64,000 nucleotides of DNA from Apiospora phragmitis (lineage: Eukaryota; Ascomycota; Sordariomycetes; Amphisphaeriales; Apiosporaceae): contig JAQQWL010000006.1 of the NCBI GenBank assembly GCA_038363925.1, forward strand, positions 972,501 through 1,036,500, in the 5' to 3' direction. The position numbers were made by a program, and so were the translations under genes. The notes beneath the pieces were generated by a model that saw only the letters and a program-made list of their open reading frames with translations, did not search any database and was not told where the DNA came from. Shown here piece after piece: positions 1 through 11,013 of this stretch (positions are counted from its first letter, which is position 1; every line of letters begins with the position of its first letter).

Positions 1-584
1 CCTCCAGGAAGGACAAAAGATCACCATGACCTGTCAGATTTAGTAAGGAACGTATTTTGGGACGGCAGGGAAAGGCAATCTGCCTCATGGCATGGACTTT
101 TGGTTGGTCAAATGCTGGGCATGGATTTCAATGATAGTAGCCGACGGTGAGGTCAATCCTCAATCCAGAGATCAAGTGCTGCACACATGCAGTACCGTCG
201 TTTGTTTGTATGGGCATGTACCCGTAGATGTACTTGAGGTATTTCGCATGTCCATTTGGCGCAAGAGATATATGGCCCCACCAGCTAACCAGCTTAAGCC
301 CATGGATCCAATCAAACGTCACAACGGGTGCGCTACAGCAGCCGCGCTAAAAGTGTCCTTAGAATCCAGATATCAATTCAAGCCAGGGGTTGGGTCGCAT
401 AGCAGCCAGCAATCGTCAATTGTGCATCACCACCACGATCCAACAACATCTTCAACAAAGTCATTCATTCTCCATTTCTGTCACACACTCTCTCCAAACC
501 GGGAGTGTTACCTAATAGATCCCATTCCTCTTCCTGCAAACGCCATATCCCTCGGCTCCTCCACCCCAGACCCGGACCGCAACC

Positions 585-1044
585 ATGACGCGCGCCGTGC
601 AGACCATCTCGCTCGCTCTCCTCGCATCGTCGGTATGAAAGCAATCTTACCCAACCAGCCAGCCAGACCTCGCAGTACAGGCGAAGGTGGCAAAAACAAC
701 CTATCGAATTGTCGGCTAACCTGACCAAATTGGATATATAGATCTACCTAGCCCTCTTCCTGGAGCTTCTCCCTCTCCCTGAACTGGTCCAGACCGAGGT
801 TGTCCCCGTCGTACGTCTCCATCCTTCCCCCCTCTCCAGGTTCTCCATTGCGAGTGACTGACACTACTGCCAAATCTTACAGCTCCCCTTCTGGGCCCTC
901 GTCTCCTTCGGTGCCTACCTCCTCTTCCGACTCGGCTGGAATGTTATGACCTTCAACGATGTACCCGAGGCGCACAAGGAGTTGATGGCCGAGATCAACC
1001 TGGCCAAGACGGACTTGCGCGGACTGGGCGTCGATGTTGACTAA
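585..1044 (+). CDS. DPM3: Dolichol-phosphate mannosyltransferase subunit 3 (DPM3)
   Basis: Small ER-membrane subunit that tethers and stabilises the catalytic subunit of dolichol-phosphate-mannose synthase, which supplies mannose for N-glycans, O-mannosylation and GPI anchors. Three exons: 585-632, 742-810 and 883-1044, with GTATGA and GTACGT donors, giving 92 aa, the usual length for DPM3. Seen in the sequence: two hydrophobic segments (exon 1-2 and start of exon 3), then the conserved soluble tail beginning FNDVPEAHKELMAEI. The start is the first ATG after a pyrimidine-rich leader, and all three exons join in frame. Function is assigned from family resemblance of the tail. Confidence 0.9.
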
Positions 1045-1425
1045 ACGGCTGGCCATGCTTCTATGAGAGGACCTGTGTGGGTAAAACACGTATCATCACC
1101 CCGTGGTGAAAACAGGAAGGAGCAAGCAACGACCATGTTCGACGCAAGGGGGGCCACACAATAATGCTATGGAAAACATAGACGGTGGAGGGAGATGCTA
1201 CTTCACGAAAGCTACAGTCAAAATATCATAATAGTGGCAATGCTGTTGTCGCATGTTACTGTCTCTTCGTCTGCGTGAATGGTAGCTCGAGTACGAATTG
1301 CAACCGGGGCGTGCCTCGACTCCCCCTAAACCCAGGGCTATTTCGGGATTGGAGGACCCTGATAATCCATATGAACCAACCGACCTAATAGAGTAGAAGC
1401 AGCAAATGTGTCTCACCACCTCAGC

Positions 1426-3498
1426 TTAGCCCTTTCGATCGCCAATGATCAGAGCCACGACCGTCTTGACTGCCTTCATGGGATCACCGCTGCCGCGAAC
1501 CACCTTGTCAAATAAACCCGGTATTTCTACCAAGCTGTGCCTAGTATCGTGGTGATGCCCTGGACTTCTCGTTAGTAACTCGCTCTGCGAAAAGGGAGAG
1601 GATCAGAATAGGGATGCAGGGAAATACGTACACTTCCCTGGTGTTTCCACCAGCGCCCCAATGCGGCTGTGTCCCTCACCAGTCCAATCGAAGTCTATCC
1701 TCCACTCGATCCGTAGACCAACCTCCCGAGATAGACCAAGCTTCAAGTCCAGACTTGTGCGCCCCATGTGCGGCAGCAGAGCCGACCTGGAGACGTCGCT
1801 CCGTGTATCGTACATATTCGTATATCTATCGTCTAATTCGGCTTCGTCACTGTCATCATCATCCTCCAAGCTGGGCCTCCCGGGAAACCCCTTTCTCTTC
1901 CGGCCTCGCCGCATCTTCTTCGCGCAGCGCAGCATGTCCTTGTCAGTGCCCAGCTCCCTCTGCACATGGCACCAGAACAGGGCCCGCTTCGTGGCCAGGC
2001 GGGTCCATTCGGCCATGGCCCAGGCCACGACGCTGATGTTGCGCCGCAGTGCGCTGTTGATGGCGCCCTGTTCAATCTTCGCGATGAACGGTCGGAGCTC
2101 TGCGGCCGCAGATGGTTCCAGGTGGGAGACGGACAAGTCCGATATAGATAACGTCTTAGTATCTACGGTCATCTCTATTTTGGCGGCGAAAAGACCTTGC
2201 GGCGAGGAAGCCGCCATGATCTTGTGTTTTTGCATCAAGTGACCAGAATCTCTAGAAGCGCGAGGTTGCAAAGAAATTGATGACCGAAAAACGAGGGGGC
2301 TGAATAGCTGGAGGTATGGTAACTCCTCAGCAGCATTCAAGGGTATAGGGTGATGTGAAACAGGGGGTGGTGGTGCTTCGTCCTCCTTGCGCTCAGTAAA
2401 CGGAAGTGCTGGTATGGCCGCGGGGTTGCCGAATGGAAGAAAAGACACTGGGTTTAAGGCTGCCTCCAACCAGGCATCCTCGGGGGAAGAATCGGGTTTG
2501 GCGGTCAGTACATGGCGGCGCAGGAGGTCGAGCAGGCCGTCCTTGTCCTGGATGCCAACCCTAGCGCCTTGCGAACCGTACGTATCGTGTATATTATCGT
2601 TCTCTGCTTTGGCCATGTCCAAGTCCGTTTCCAACTGGGAAACTTCTGCCAAAAGCGCGTCTCTTATAGCCTTCTTTTCGGACAATATGTCGGGTTCGCC
2701 AACGGATCGTGCGGGATGTGGTTTGCCCGACCCGGCGGCCAATCTGGCTGATACCCTCCTCGGTCCGGGTCTACTACGAGAGGGCGATGTTGGTATGGCT
2801 GTAATCCTCCCTGCCGCCTCGAGCGGCCGCGTTGGTGGCTGCTTCAACGGCGAACTTCTCATCTGCTCGGCCAGGGCTCGGCTCCTTCTAGGGCGCTTCG
2901 TTGGTGTGCGATGGATGCCGTAAGGCGAGGACTTGGGGGCGGGCGGGTCCGATGTGCCTTTATCTGGTGTCGGTGGTGGGAGTTCCGGCTCTGTGGCATC
3001 CTGGCTGGGTAAAACGCCAGGTGGTGGGGATCGGCGCAGAACTTGCCCCCTGAAGGGATCTAACAGCTCTTCATCCCGATCAGCAGGCGGCGGTAAGGGC
3101 CGTGACGACGGCTTATTGGGCGTCCTCCGGGGTCTGCTGGTCATGCCGCCCTTAAGGAAGCCGCGGGTTGGGGTCTGAGAGCCGGAATCGAATGGTGGCT
3201 GCGTGCTCGGGAGCACTTGTCCTACCGAGGGTGGTTCATTTTTGGAAGCGGCTTCGAGTTGCGAGGTCCCCGCCGTTGCTTCCGACCGCTGAATTCGTCT
3301 CTGACTTTGGCGCTCGAGGACGTCTGGATTCGTGCGTGCTAGACTCGATTTGGTCGGGGATGCGAAAGAGGGCCGCCTGGAAGGAGGATCTCGAGCTGTT
3401 GTCCCAGCATTGGCTGCATCGTCAGGCGCATTCGAGGCGCCGACTGGTACGCTGGTGGACGGGGAGGTTTTCCGCCTCTTGGGTGCTGAGGTCTCCAT
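1426..3498 (-). CDS. CENP-O/Mcm21-like kinetochore protein
   Basis: Two exons: 3498-1632 and 1559-1426 (GTACGT donor, phase 1), giving about 666 aa. The N-terminal half is low-complexity and basic, rich in Pro, Ser and Arg, with repeated SPxK/TPxK-type motifs such as RTPTKRPRRSR (AT-hook-like). A coiled-coil stretch follows around residues 270-300 (ALLAEVSQLETDLDMAKAEN). The C-terminal domain resembles CENP-O of the COMA/Ctf19 inner-kinetochore complex, and the second exon supplies its end (ETPGKWHHHDTRHSL across the splice). Family assignment rests on domain order and recalled similarity to fungal CENP-O proteins; the long disordered N-terminus is typical of filamentous fungi. Confidence 0.72.
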
Positions 3499-4207
3499 GA
3501 TGGACAGCTAGGATATATTGCCTGCTATATACCCATTGATGGTGATATATAAGAAGTGCAATTAGAGCTTGGCCTAGCTTCTCATGACATTCGCATCTTA
3601 TTGCGCCAGTAACAAAATATGCACTCCCAACAATGCCAGGTGTAAGAGAAGACGAAGAGAAAGCCTTAGGTTTTCACCGAGCTTCGTCAATTGGGGTCGG
3701 ACTATCGAGATCGTATGCGCAGCTGCTGCATATAATTAGTTGTTGTTGGAGGACTTGTGTAGTACAATTATTTACATTTGGGACTGGGACTGGCAACGGT
3801 CGCGTACTCCAGCGCGTGTCAACCCACCAAGAGAAGCTCCAGGGTCAAATCAATTGTCAACAGTGGGTCACAGGTACTCATCGAAATGTACCCTGTCCGC
3901 TGCTTTTTCGGGTTAGAGCAGACGAGATTTAGTCGGTTATTACGGAGTATTTGATCTGCCTTTGACTCTTCGGGTGAGGCCGGCGCATGACGTCTGAAAC
4001 TTTTTGGCCCAGCCCGCAAGCCGGGATTGGTTAGAATGTATCCTGGGAGGCTTTTTCTTCCCTTTTCTTGACCAAGATCAATCCCATTGCGGTCGCCGAC
4101 GTCACACTCTCCCTGCGGTAATATCAACTTCGCATACTCTCTCGCTCCCTGCCTCCCCTCCAACACTCATTTTACTGTTCTCGTTAAGCGTTTGCAATAC
4201 AACCATC
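3499..4207. other. Divergent promoter region
   Basis: About 700 bp between two divergently transcribed genes. No coding stretch is convincing. Pyrimidine-rich runs precede the start of the plus-strand gene (roughly 4110-4190), as expected for a fungal core promoter and 5' leader. Confidence 0.5.
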
Positions 4208-5110
4208 ATGTCGCCCGCCGGCTCACGGTCGCTCTTCCGCGGAGCCCTGATGGTCTCGCGCCGGTCCATCTCCTCCTTCAACAAGACGCCCCCAGCCGCC
4301 AACAAGGGCCACCACGCCGACACCGAGCAGGCCATGCCCATCGGCTCCTACTACGAGGCCTGCATGGCGAAGCCGCAGCCCATCCCCGCGACCAAGCCCG
4401 AGGAGCTCCCGACCACCTCTACCACCAAGTCTTCGCGCAGCACCGCGAAGAAGACTGCCTCGGCACGTAAGAACTACTCCAACAGAGACACGAACAGTAT
4501 GCTAATATGTACCTCGCCGCGCACAGAAGACCCAGGAGAAACAGTAGACACCAGCGCCGCGCCCGCCCCGTCGCCCACGGCCGAACCCGCTACCGCCCAA
4601 GAAAAAGCAAAAATCATATTTGGAACACGCCTAGCCGGCCCCGTCGAGCGCGCCGAACGGCTGAAAGCCCTCCAGAACCGGAGCACCTTGGTCGCCGGTG
4701 TGCTGATCCCGCCGCGGCCTGAAGAACCCGACAACTGCTGCATGAGCGGCTGTGTCAACTGCGTGTGGGACCAGTACCGAGACGACATGGAGGCATGGGC
4801 TTCTTCCAATGCTATCGCGGAGAAGCGGTTGCAGGAACAGCAAGAACCACCGGGTGTACTAGGTTCCGTCAGCGCTACCAAGGGTACTGAGGGTTCAGAT
4901 AGGGCGGGCGCACCGCAACCAAGTCACAGTGAAGCTATGAGCATGGATGATGACGGTGGTGGCAGCAGTACTCTTCGCCAGCCTGAGATCAGTAAGAACA
5001 TGTGGGACGATGATTTGTACAAGGACATTCCGGTGGGAATCCGGGAATTCATGAGGACAGAGAAGAAGCTCAAGGAACGTCACCATGAGGAGGGTAGCTT
5101 TGGTGGCTAA
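4208..5110 (+). CDS. Mitochondrial oxidoreductase-like domain protein (OXLD1 / UPF0651 family)
   Basis: Starts at the ATG at 4208, which gives an Arg/Ser-rich presequence (SRSLFRGALMVSRRSISS) typical of mitochondrial import. A 60-nt intron at 4467-4526 (GTAAGA...GCTAAT...CACAG) is in phase and has no stop, so it could be read through by mistake; with it removed the protein is about 280 aa. The diagnostic block is PRPEEPDNCCMSGCVNCVWD near the middle, the cysteine-rich oxidoreductase-like motif of human OXLD1 and yeast UPF0651. The C-terminal third is acidic and ends in a helix with FMRTEKKLKERH. The molecular function of the family is not established. Confidence 0.85.
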   Translation: MSPAGSRSLFRGALMVSRRSISSFNKTPPAANKGHHADTEQAMPIGSYYEACMAKPQPIPATKPEELPTTSTTKSSRSTAKKTASARKNYSNRDTNSMLICTSPRTEDPGETVDTSAAPAPSPTAEPATAQEKAKIIFGTRLAGPVERAERLKALQNRSTLVAGVLIPPRPEEPDNCCMSGCVNCVWDQYRDDMEAWASSNAIAEKRLQEQQEPPGVLGSVSATKGTEGSDRAGAPQPSHSEAMSMDDDGGGSSTLRQPEISKNMWDDDLYKDIPVGIREFMRTEKKLKERHHEEGSFGG

Positions 5111-5232
5111 CAGCATGCTCTTGATTTCTAGCCCAAGTTAACTACGGCGGATGATACCCTAATAGAAAGATGATACTTCCAGTGTCCATAGACGGTGCTA
5201 TCATGTGTCCCTCTGCGTTGGCATAGGCGATA

Positions 5233-6840
5233 TCAGAGACTGAATCGCTGTCGTCTCGTCCTGGCCTGTTCAAGTTCACAGTCGGAGAGCCTCTGCTCAA
5301 GCTTTTCGTTCCGTCGCATGTTCACTGCATTCTCCATGCCAAACGTTGGCTGGTCATCCACTATGCCTAAAACTTCATCAATGTCGCTAGGCGTCTCTTT
5401 GTCGCCGAGTACCAGCCTGATATGCCCCCTCTTGCTCTGCTGCGTTTCCCGGATGTGTTCTTCCACGGTGCCCTCCACAAACAGGCGGTACACGGTCAGC
5501 GACTTCTTCTGTCCGATCCGGTGCGCCCGGCCGATGGCCTGCTCCTCCACGTACGGGCTGTAATCGGGCTCCATGAGGACGACGTGCGTGGCCCAGGAGA
5601 TATTGAGGCCCGCCCCGCCAGCCTTCGTGGACATCAGCAACACTGTGCCATGAAGTCTGAAGTACGTCAATGCCTCAGTCCGGACTGGAGCCCCCATCTT
5701 GCCGTCGTACCGTCGAAGATTGAAGCCGTTTGTTTTGCTGAAGTCGGCTGCTCCGACTAGCTTCTCGAATATGTCCAGGAACATCGTGAACCCGCTGAAT
5801 ACGATGATCTTCGCTGACTTGTCCTCTCGCCAGATGGTCTCGAGCAGCTCGATCGCGGAATCGATCTTGTCGCTGCTCTGTAGGATTTCGTTTTGCCGTG
5901 AGACGAGAACACGACCCTCCGGACCCGCAGCAGCCCGAAGACGAGCCCGGAGCTTACAATCAAGAAGGCTGGGGTGAAGACACATCTGCCTGAGCCGTAT
6001 CGTCTTAGCCAAGTGGTTAACCTTGTCGTCCCGAATTTCTTCATCCTCAAGCAAGCCATACAGGTTACGCGCCGCCCCCTTGCTGAACTTGACGGGCCAG
6101 TCCACCTCGGTCCGCGTGGGTACGTGGACGATGGGCTGACCCATGATCCGGTCCCCTTTCGCCCGCCGCAGCATGATGCTCCCCAGGAGCTCATGCACCG
6201 TTTTCAACGCCGACTCTCTGCTACTGCTGCTGCGGCGGGGGTCTCCTGTCCCATCTTTCTGGTCTTTTGGTGTTTTGTCCTTCTCTGCAGGTAGCCGTTC
6301 GCGCAGCGGCGTCCCGATTTCCTCCTCAAATATCGACTGGTTGTCGTAAGGCTCGATGCGTAAGAACTGGAGAAGCGAGTATAGTTCGGCCGTTCTATTC
6401 ATGAGCGGAGTGCCCGTCAGACACAGTCGAAAATCTGCCTGCAACTCTATGACAGCCTGCGACCAATCCGTGTCCGGGTTTCTGATGAGCTGCGCTTCGT
6501 CGAGGATTATGCGATGAAAATGGGCATCGGGGGATAACAGGTTCACTTTGGATGAGCCATTCTTCCTTCGCGTTCGCACCTCGGCGGACAGCATATCATA
6601 TGTAGTGATCACCACATCATATAACCTTAGTTGTTTCCAGTAGTACACCTCTTTCCTGGTTTTGGCGCCGTGATAGATCTTGATACTGAGCTTGTCCGGT
6701 TTAATCTTGTAGTCGATCTCCTCTCCTCGCAGGGTCGAATCTGAACTCAAACGACGAAGGGGCATCCTGCAGCTCGGATAGATGGTAATGTCGATATGTC
6801 TAGTTACTACAGTATGTGGGTGCCTTGGCTTATATAACAA
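5233..6840 (-). CDS. 5'-truncated SNF2-family ATPase/helicase
   Basis: Open for 535 codons. It shows the later SNF2 motifs in order: motif II as DEAQ (DEAQLIRN), motif III LTGTPLMN, then the C-terminal lobe with KIIVFSGFTMFLDIF, MSTKAGGAGLN and QAIGRAHRIGQ. The N-terminal lobe is incomplete: there is no Walker A (GxGKT) and recognisable homology begins only near residue 45 (GEEIDYKIKPDKLSI). The first 40 or so codons look unrelated, and the 550 bp upstream hold no matching exon. A protein from this ORF could not bind ATP normally, so this is probably a relic, or the remnant of a helicase whose 5' half was lost by rearrangement. The family resembles fungal Rad5/Rad16-type SNF2 proteins, without a visible RING. 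Confidence 0.75.
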   Translation of the reverse strand: MLYKPRHPHTVVTRHIDITIYPSCRMPLRRLSSDSTLRGEEIDYKIKPDKLSIKIYHGAKTRKEVYYWKQLRLYDVVITTYDMLSAEVRTRRKNGSSKVNLLSPDAHFHRIILDEAQLIRNPDTDWSQAVIELQADFRLCLTGTPLMNRTAELYSLLQFLRIEPYDNQSIFEEEIGTPLRERLPAEKDKTPKDQKDGTGDPRRSSSSRESALKTVHELLGSIMLRRAKGDRIMGQPIVHVPTRTEVDWPVKFSKGAARNLYGLLEDEEIRDDKVNHLAKTIRLRQMCLHPSLLDCKLRARLRAAAGPEGRVLVSRQNEILQSSDKIDSAIELLETIWREDKSAKIIVFSGFTMFLDIFEKLVGAADFSKTNGFNLRRYDGKMGAPVRTEALTYFRLHGTVLLMSTKAGGAGLNISWATHVVLMEPDYSPYVEEQAIGRAHRIGQKKSLTVYRLFVEGTVEEHIRETQQSKRGHIRLVLGDKETPSDIDEVLGIVDDQPTFGMENAVNMRRNEKLEQRLSDCELEQARTRRQRFSL

Positions 6841-8052
6841 TAACTGCTATGAATTAGTAATTTCTGAAATCTAACGGAATTATGTATGGTCTCCTAGGTC
6901 TAGCTGAGAGCAGCATCCTGGAGAAAATGGTCTCTCGAGAACGTCAAAGGTACGCAACTATGTGCAGTGGTCTCATTCTTCGAGAGACAGCCTATTGGAC
7001 ACGATGTGATTCCATAATATAGAGGGTAAGCTTTTTTACCTTTCATCGTTTTCGTTTGATACCAAATCATAAAAAGGGTCAGTAAGTCCTGGCACGGCCC
7101 TTGGGCCGGGGTGTCTATGTATCGTAGTCACTGTCTTGTATAATCACACAATAGAGAGGCTTCGTGGAACGTTCTGGAAACTGATACTAACACATTGCAT
7201 AGGGATTATTAGGAAAGTATTTGTAGAAAAAGAATATCCTGCTGTAATTTAACTAGAATGTGACATCACACAGACCTGAACAATTTAAATCACATAGCCT
7301 TTAGCCGCTTTTGTTTAGGTTCCTAAGAAGGCAAAGGTGATATCTGACACAGTTCATACCTACTTAGTACCCAAAGGTTTATTTACATGATCATGAAAGT
7401 GTTTATTTCTTGACAGTCCTTTTCTAGGGTCAGACCGGTATGCTTGAAGGGGGGACTTCCGATTGGAAGGATAATGCCATCAACGGGGGAACTGGCCGCG
7501 GTGTGACTGTCCGGGATGAAATAACGGTTGGCGACCGCACCTGCATCTTGCCCCTGCAAGTGGCGCTGCGGCGTCGCTTTCGATTGGATGGTAAGATCCC
7601 AAGAACACATTGGAAGGAGATAGATTGGGTCTTCACCACGAATGAAGGAAGTGTAAAAACATGATATCTGTTTCAGCTCATGCTCATTTCATTACAGAAC
7701 GGTTACCCCATGAAATGTGATGACCCCCTCCCCCCCCCTCCCCCTGAATCCATAGGCTAGGACCTTTTCTTACCTGGGAAAAATAACGTAGAGTAACATC
7801 GACAGAATATAGGTTAACTCCCTCTGCCTTGGCAAATTACTACCAGCCACTCGTTATTTCTTTGTCCATAGAGCTTGGGTGACACTGCTTGGAACGTATT
7901 GATTTCCATTTTGTGTTTTTACTACAGCCGATAATTCATTAACCCTCGTAGTTCGATAATTATACCCAAGACAAAATAGCCCAATCACCCAATCACTCCA
8001 ATAGCCACATCATCCATGCTTGAACTCATCGTGGTTCAAGTCCAATGCCAAA
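6841..8052. other. Intergenic, no gene recognised
   Basis: Moderately AT-rich sequence with no supported gene. Short ORFs at 7383-7664 overlap on both strands and show no domain. A polypyrimidine run of about 25 C-rich bases lies at 7722-7746. This is the place where the missing 5' half of the neighbouring SNF2 gene would be expected, and it is not there. Confidence 0.5.
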
Positions 8053-9654
8053 ATGTCTATACAAGATGAGTTCGACCAGCTTCTCGAAGCCAAGGTCCGA
8101 ACAATGTTACAGGAAGATATCAACAAGAACGCCAAGCAGACTTTTGATGTCATCCAACGAAGCCGGGCCGTCCTTGAAGAACAGTTCAACCTAATCGACA
8201 AGGAGATCCAGTCCATCATGAACAAACAGTCTGAATACGCTGCCTTTCTTGACTCCAAAGCTATGCCCAGAGAAATAGCCCAGTTTGAGTTTGCACAGGC
8301 AGTCACCCCATTGTTTGAGTCGATAACCGGAGAATGGGCATGGTCGTGGAGATCCGACTACTTGCAGCTGTCTACCTTTTGGATGCCCGGAGCTCAAATG
8401 CCTCTATCCAACCCATCTCAGCCGATGGAAGCCCAGGAGGATCCGAGCATGCCGAACGCTACAAGCATCAACAAACAAGCAGTGCAGTCTCCTGAGAAAG
8501 AAGGACGTCACCAAACAAAATTTTCGTATCGTTTCAACGCACACCTGGTCCCGCTCTTGGAGGAAGAGGTATATAATCCCAGGCTAGTTACTAGTCCTTA
8601 TTATATACTTCCACTAATGCAACTTGACTATGCATCAGCTATCCCGAGGAATCCTACATAAGATCAGCGAGCGACCGAGAATTCAATGTATCGAGATTGT
8701 ACACAAAGGACACGTCTTCGAATGGCCCGAGAGCAACGGCATCTTCTGCGTCATCAAATGCCGGGCGTGCAACGTATTGAACACCAGCAACCCGCTTGCT
8801 CGGGGGTCAACTTTGGCTGTACAGAACCACTGGAGAAGCACCGCCCACCCAGAGTATAAGGGGTATGCGCTCAAGAAGCTCTACTGGGAGATCATGACGC
8901 AATGCACCTATATGGGTGAGTCCTGCCGAAGAAATCTACGACGCGTTGCTTTGGCATGATAAAGTACTGACGGTTCGGAAGTGGAGGGAGTGACACGAAG
9001 CTGGCTCCAGCTCAGCAACAATGCTATCAGTTAGATTCAACCGCATGCCGTACTTTACTCGCCCACGTTGCTGACCATTCACCAGGACGCCACAACCACA
9101 AAAGGAAACAACGGCAGAGGCAAAACCCCGCTCAGATCCCCGACAACGCTGCCATGCGGAGCGCAGATCCAGTGGAGAGCTATAACGATCCACGAGGCCA
9201 CGCGTATCCAACGACTCCTACCGAGAGGAACGCCTTTTCGGGACGCGCCCATACTTCTTCCTCCGTTGATGGTAGAGATGGGAGCATGCCCCGCGACTCA
9301 TTGGCCTGGCCACTGCGTTCATTCTCATCCTTTGAGAACAGCGGCGCACGATCTACCGATGAAGAACAAGATGCCGGTCTCGGATATACTCCTGGAAGCC
9401 TGCAGACGGCTTCAGGGAGCCACGCCAGCAGCGACAGCGTCAGAAAGTACAGCGACATCATCGCCGGGTGTGAGGATGGCGAGGAGTATGAGGAATATCA
9501 GGAAGAAGACATGGATGACGACTGTAATGACGACTTGATTCTAATTCGAGAGAACTTCATCGGCCCAACGGCCCCGGCGGCAGAGACGGAGTCCTACAAG
9601 ACGGCTTGCGACATCAAGGCAGAGCCTTGTCCGGAAGAGAGTGCTAGAGTGTGA
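8053..9654 (+). CDS. Hypothetical protein with coiled coil and single zinc-finger-like motif
   Basis: Three exons join in frame: 8053-8568, 8639-8915 and 9086-9654 (donors GTATAT and GTGAGT, acceptors CATCAG and CACCAG), giving 453 aa. The first exon is helical and charged (residues 1-75, likely coiled coil). The second holds a motif of the form C-x2-C-x(about 20)-H-x5-H (CVIKCRAC ... NHWRSTAH), which resembles a degenerate C2H2 or BED-type finger. The third is a hydrophilic, Ser-rich and then strongly acidic tail (EDGEEYEEYQEEDMDDD). I recognise no family. The pattern fits a nuclear, possibly chromatin- or DNA-associated protein, but that is inference only. Confidence 0.6.
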
Positions 9655-9985
9655 GTAGGCTAGTTTAGGAGGTGTCTCCTTGTACTTGTTCACCTTACTA
9701 TGTAACTTTCCATCAGTGTGTTCTTGCCCCTTCATATCCACTGGCTGTCTGTCGCTTGTTCCTAAACACATATTTTCTTCCCACTCGCCTTCTTTCTCTC
9801 CTGGATGGGATAATGACGGATTCGAGATCTTCAGGTTTAACATGTTTGTGTCAAAGTCTAAATTGTCGTAGTAAAATAGTTTGCTATGAAAAACCATTAC
9901 AATCTAAGCCATTTCTAGTGCTACATTCAATATGCCTTGGGTTATGACTCTTTCTTGGCCGATGAGTCAGGGGTCATGACTGTAG

Positions 9986-11013
9986 CTAAACCTCAAATGT
10001 CGCCATGTTGTCAACCTTTTTAAAGCCATCGATCCCCAAAGGATGCTTTGCGATGAGCCGTCGCATTTCCTCCTTGACCCTACAAAGAGCTTGTTAGCGG
10101 CACTTCAGAAGAGCCATATTCATCAGTTCTACGTACTTATCCCGCAAGAAAGCCCGGTGGTCATGAAGACCCGCATTGATGATGTTGTCCCGCCTATCGA
10201 GATTGGTTAGATAAGTATCCATTAGTTCGGTATGGGCAATTAGGCTTACATGGCGTATAAAGCGTTGCGATCATCAAAGTCCTCCACCGGCTCAGAAGGC
10301 GGCATTGCCTCTAGGTATTTGCTGACATGTTCGCCCGTGAAGTGGTATCGTGGTTCCCGCATCATAGCGAGGCCGACTAAATATCCGCAAGATCAGAATA
10401 ATCACTCAATAGAAATAGGCAGCAGACTCTGGCTTGTGTACATACGCTCATTGTGCCCGTAGCAGCAGCAGGAATCGAACAAGACAATCCGCTTCGTGGC
10501 CTCGTCGATCTGCACGTTGCCTGGCCAGAAATCACCATGCACCAGCATCGGTTCGATGCTTCTTCTCCCGTCTGGAGTGGACGCAAGAGCCAGGGATGAC
10601 TTTCTCGAAGAACTCGTCTGCGGTCGTATCGAATTCAGGATCAGGACCCCGGATGCTATGCTCCCACTCGATATCGGACCGGAGCTGACGAGCAAAATAT
10701 TCTTCCCATGTATCGCACCACTCGTTGACCAAAGGAACAACTCCATTAAAGGTCGGGATGTGGAATCCGAATCTTCCATTGGGCGAGACAGATGTTCCAT
10801 GTAGCTTTTTCAGAACCTCTGCAACTTGGGCTGGTCCAGGTACCTCCTCACAGAGGTTTAGAAACGCAGTAAGGAAGAAAGAGGATGAAGGGTCTGAAGC
10901 AAGTGTACCGTATCCTACAGGAACCGCCACATTTCCCGGCAAGTACTTATGTAGCTCCCTCTGACTCTCGAACTCACCCTTGATGAGTTCGGCATGTCGA
11001 GATCTATGAATGA
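9986..11013 (-). pseudogene. Fructosamine/ketosamine-3-kinase, 3' part, interrupted by a transposon
   Basis: Minus-strand exons encode the body of a fructosamine-3-kinase (protein deglycation, APH-like kinase fold): HRSRHAELIKGEFESQREL near the cut, LVHGDFWPGNVQ (catalytic loop, Asp as base), LFDSCCCYGHNE (metal-binding DFD equivalent) and EDFDDRNALYAM downstream. Three further introns (GTATGT, GTAAGC and GTACGT donors) join in frame to the stop at 9986-9988. Near 10586-10598 the frame changes between FFEKVIP and LALASTPDGRRSIEP, so one base or so is gained or lost. The 5' exons lie beyond the Fot1-like element, at 13541-13732. The insertion, plus the frame break, makes a functional product unlikely. 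Confidence 0.82.

Noticed and set aside
1614..3500. Several long plus-strand ORFs opposite the CENP-O-like gene
   Set aside because: Low-complexity antisense shadows of the GC-rich coding strand, with no domains and no splice structure.
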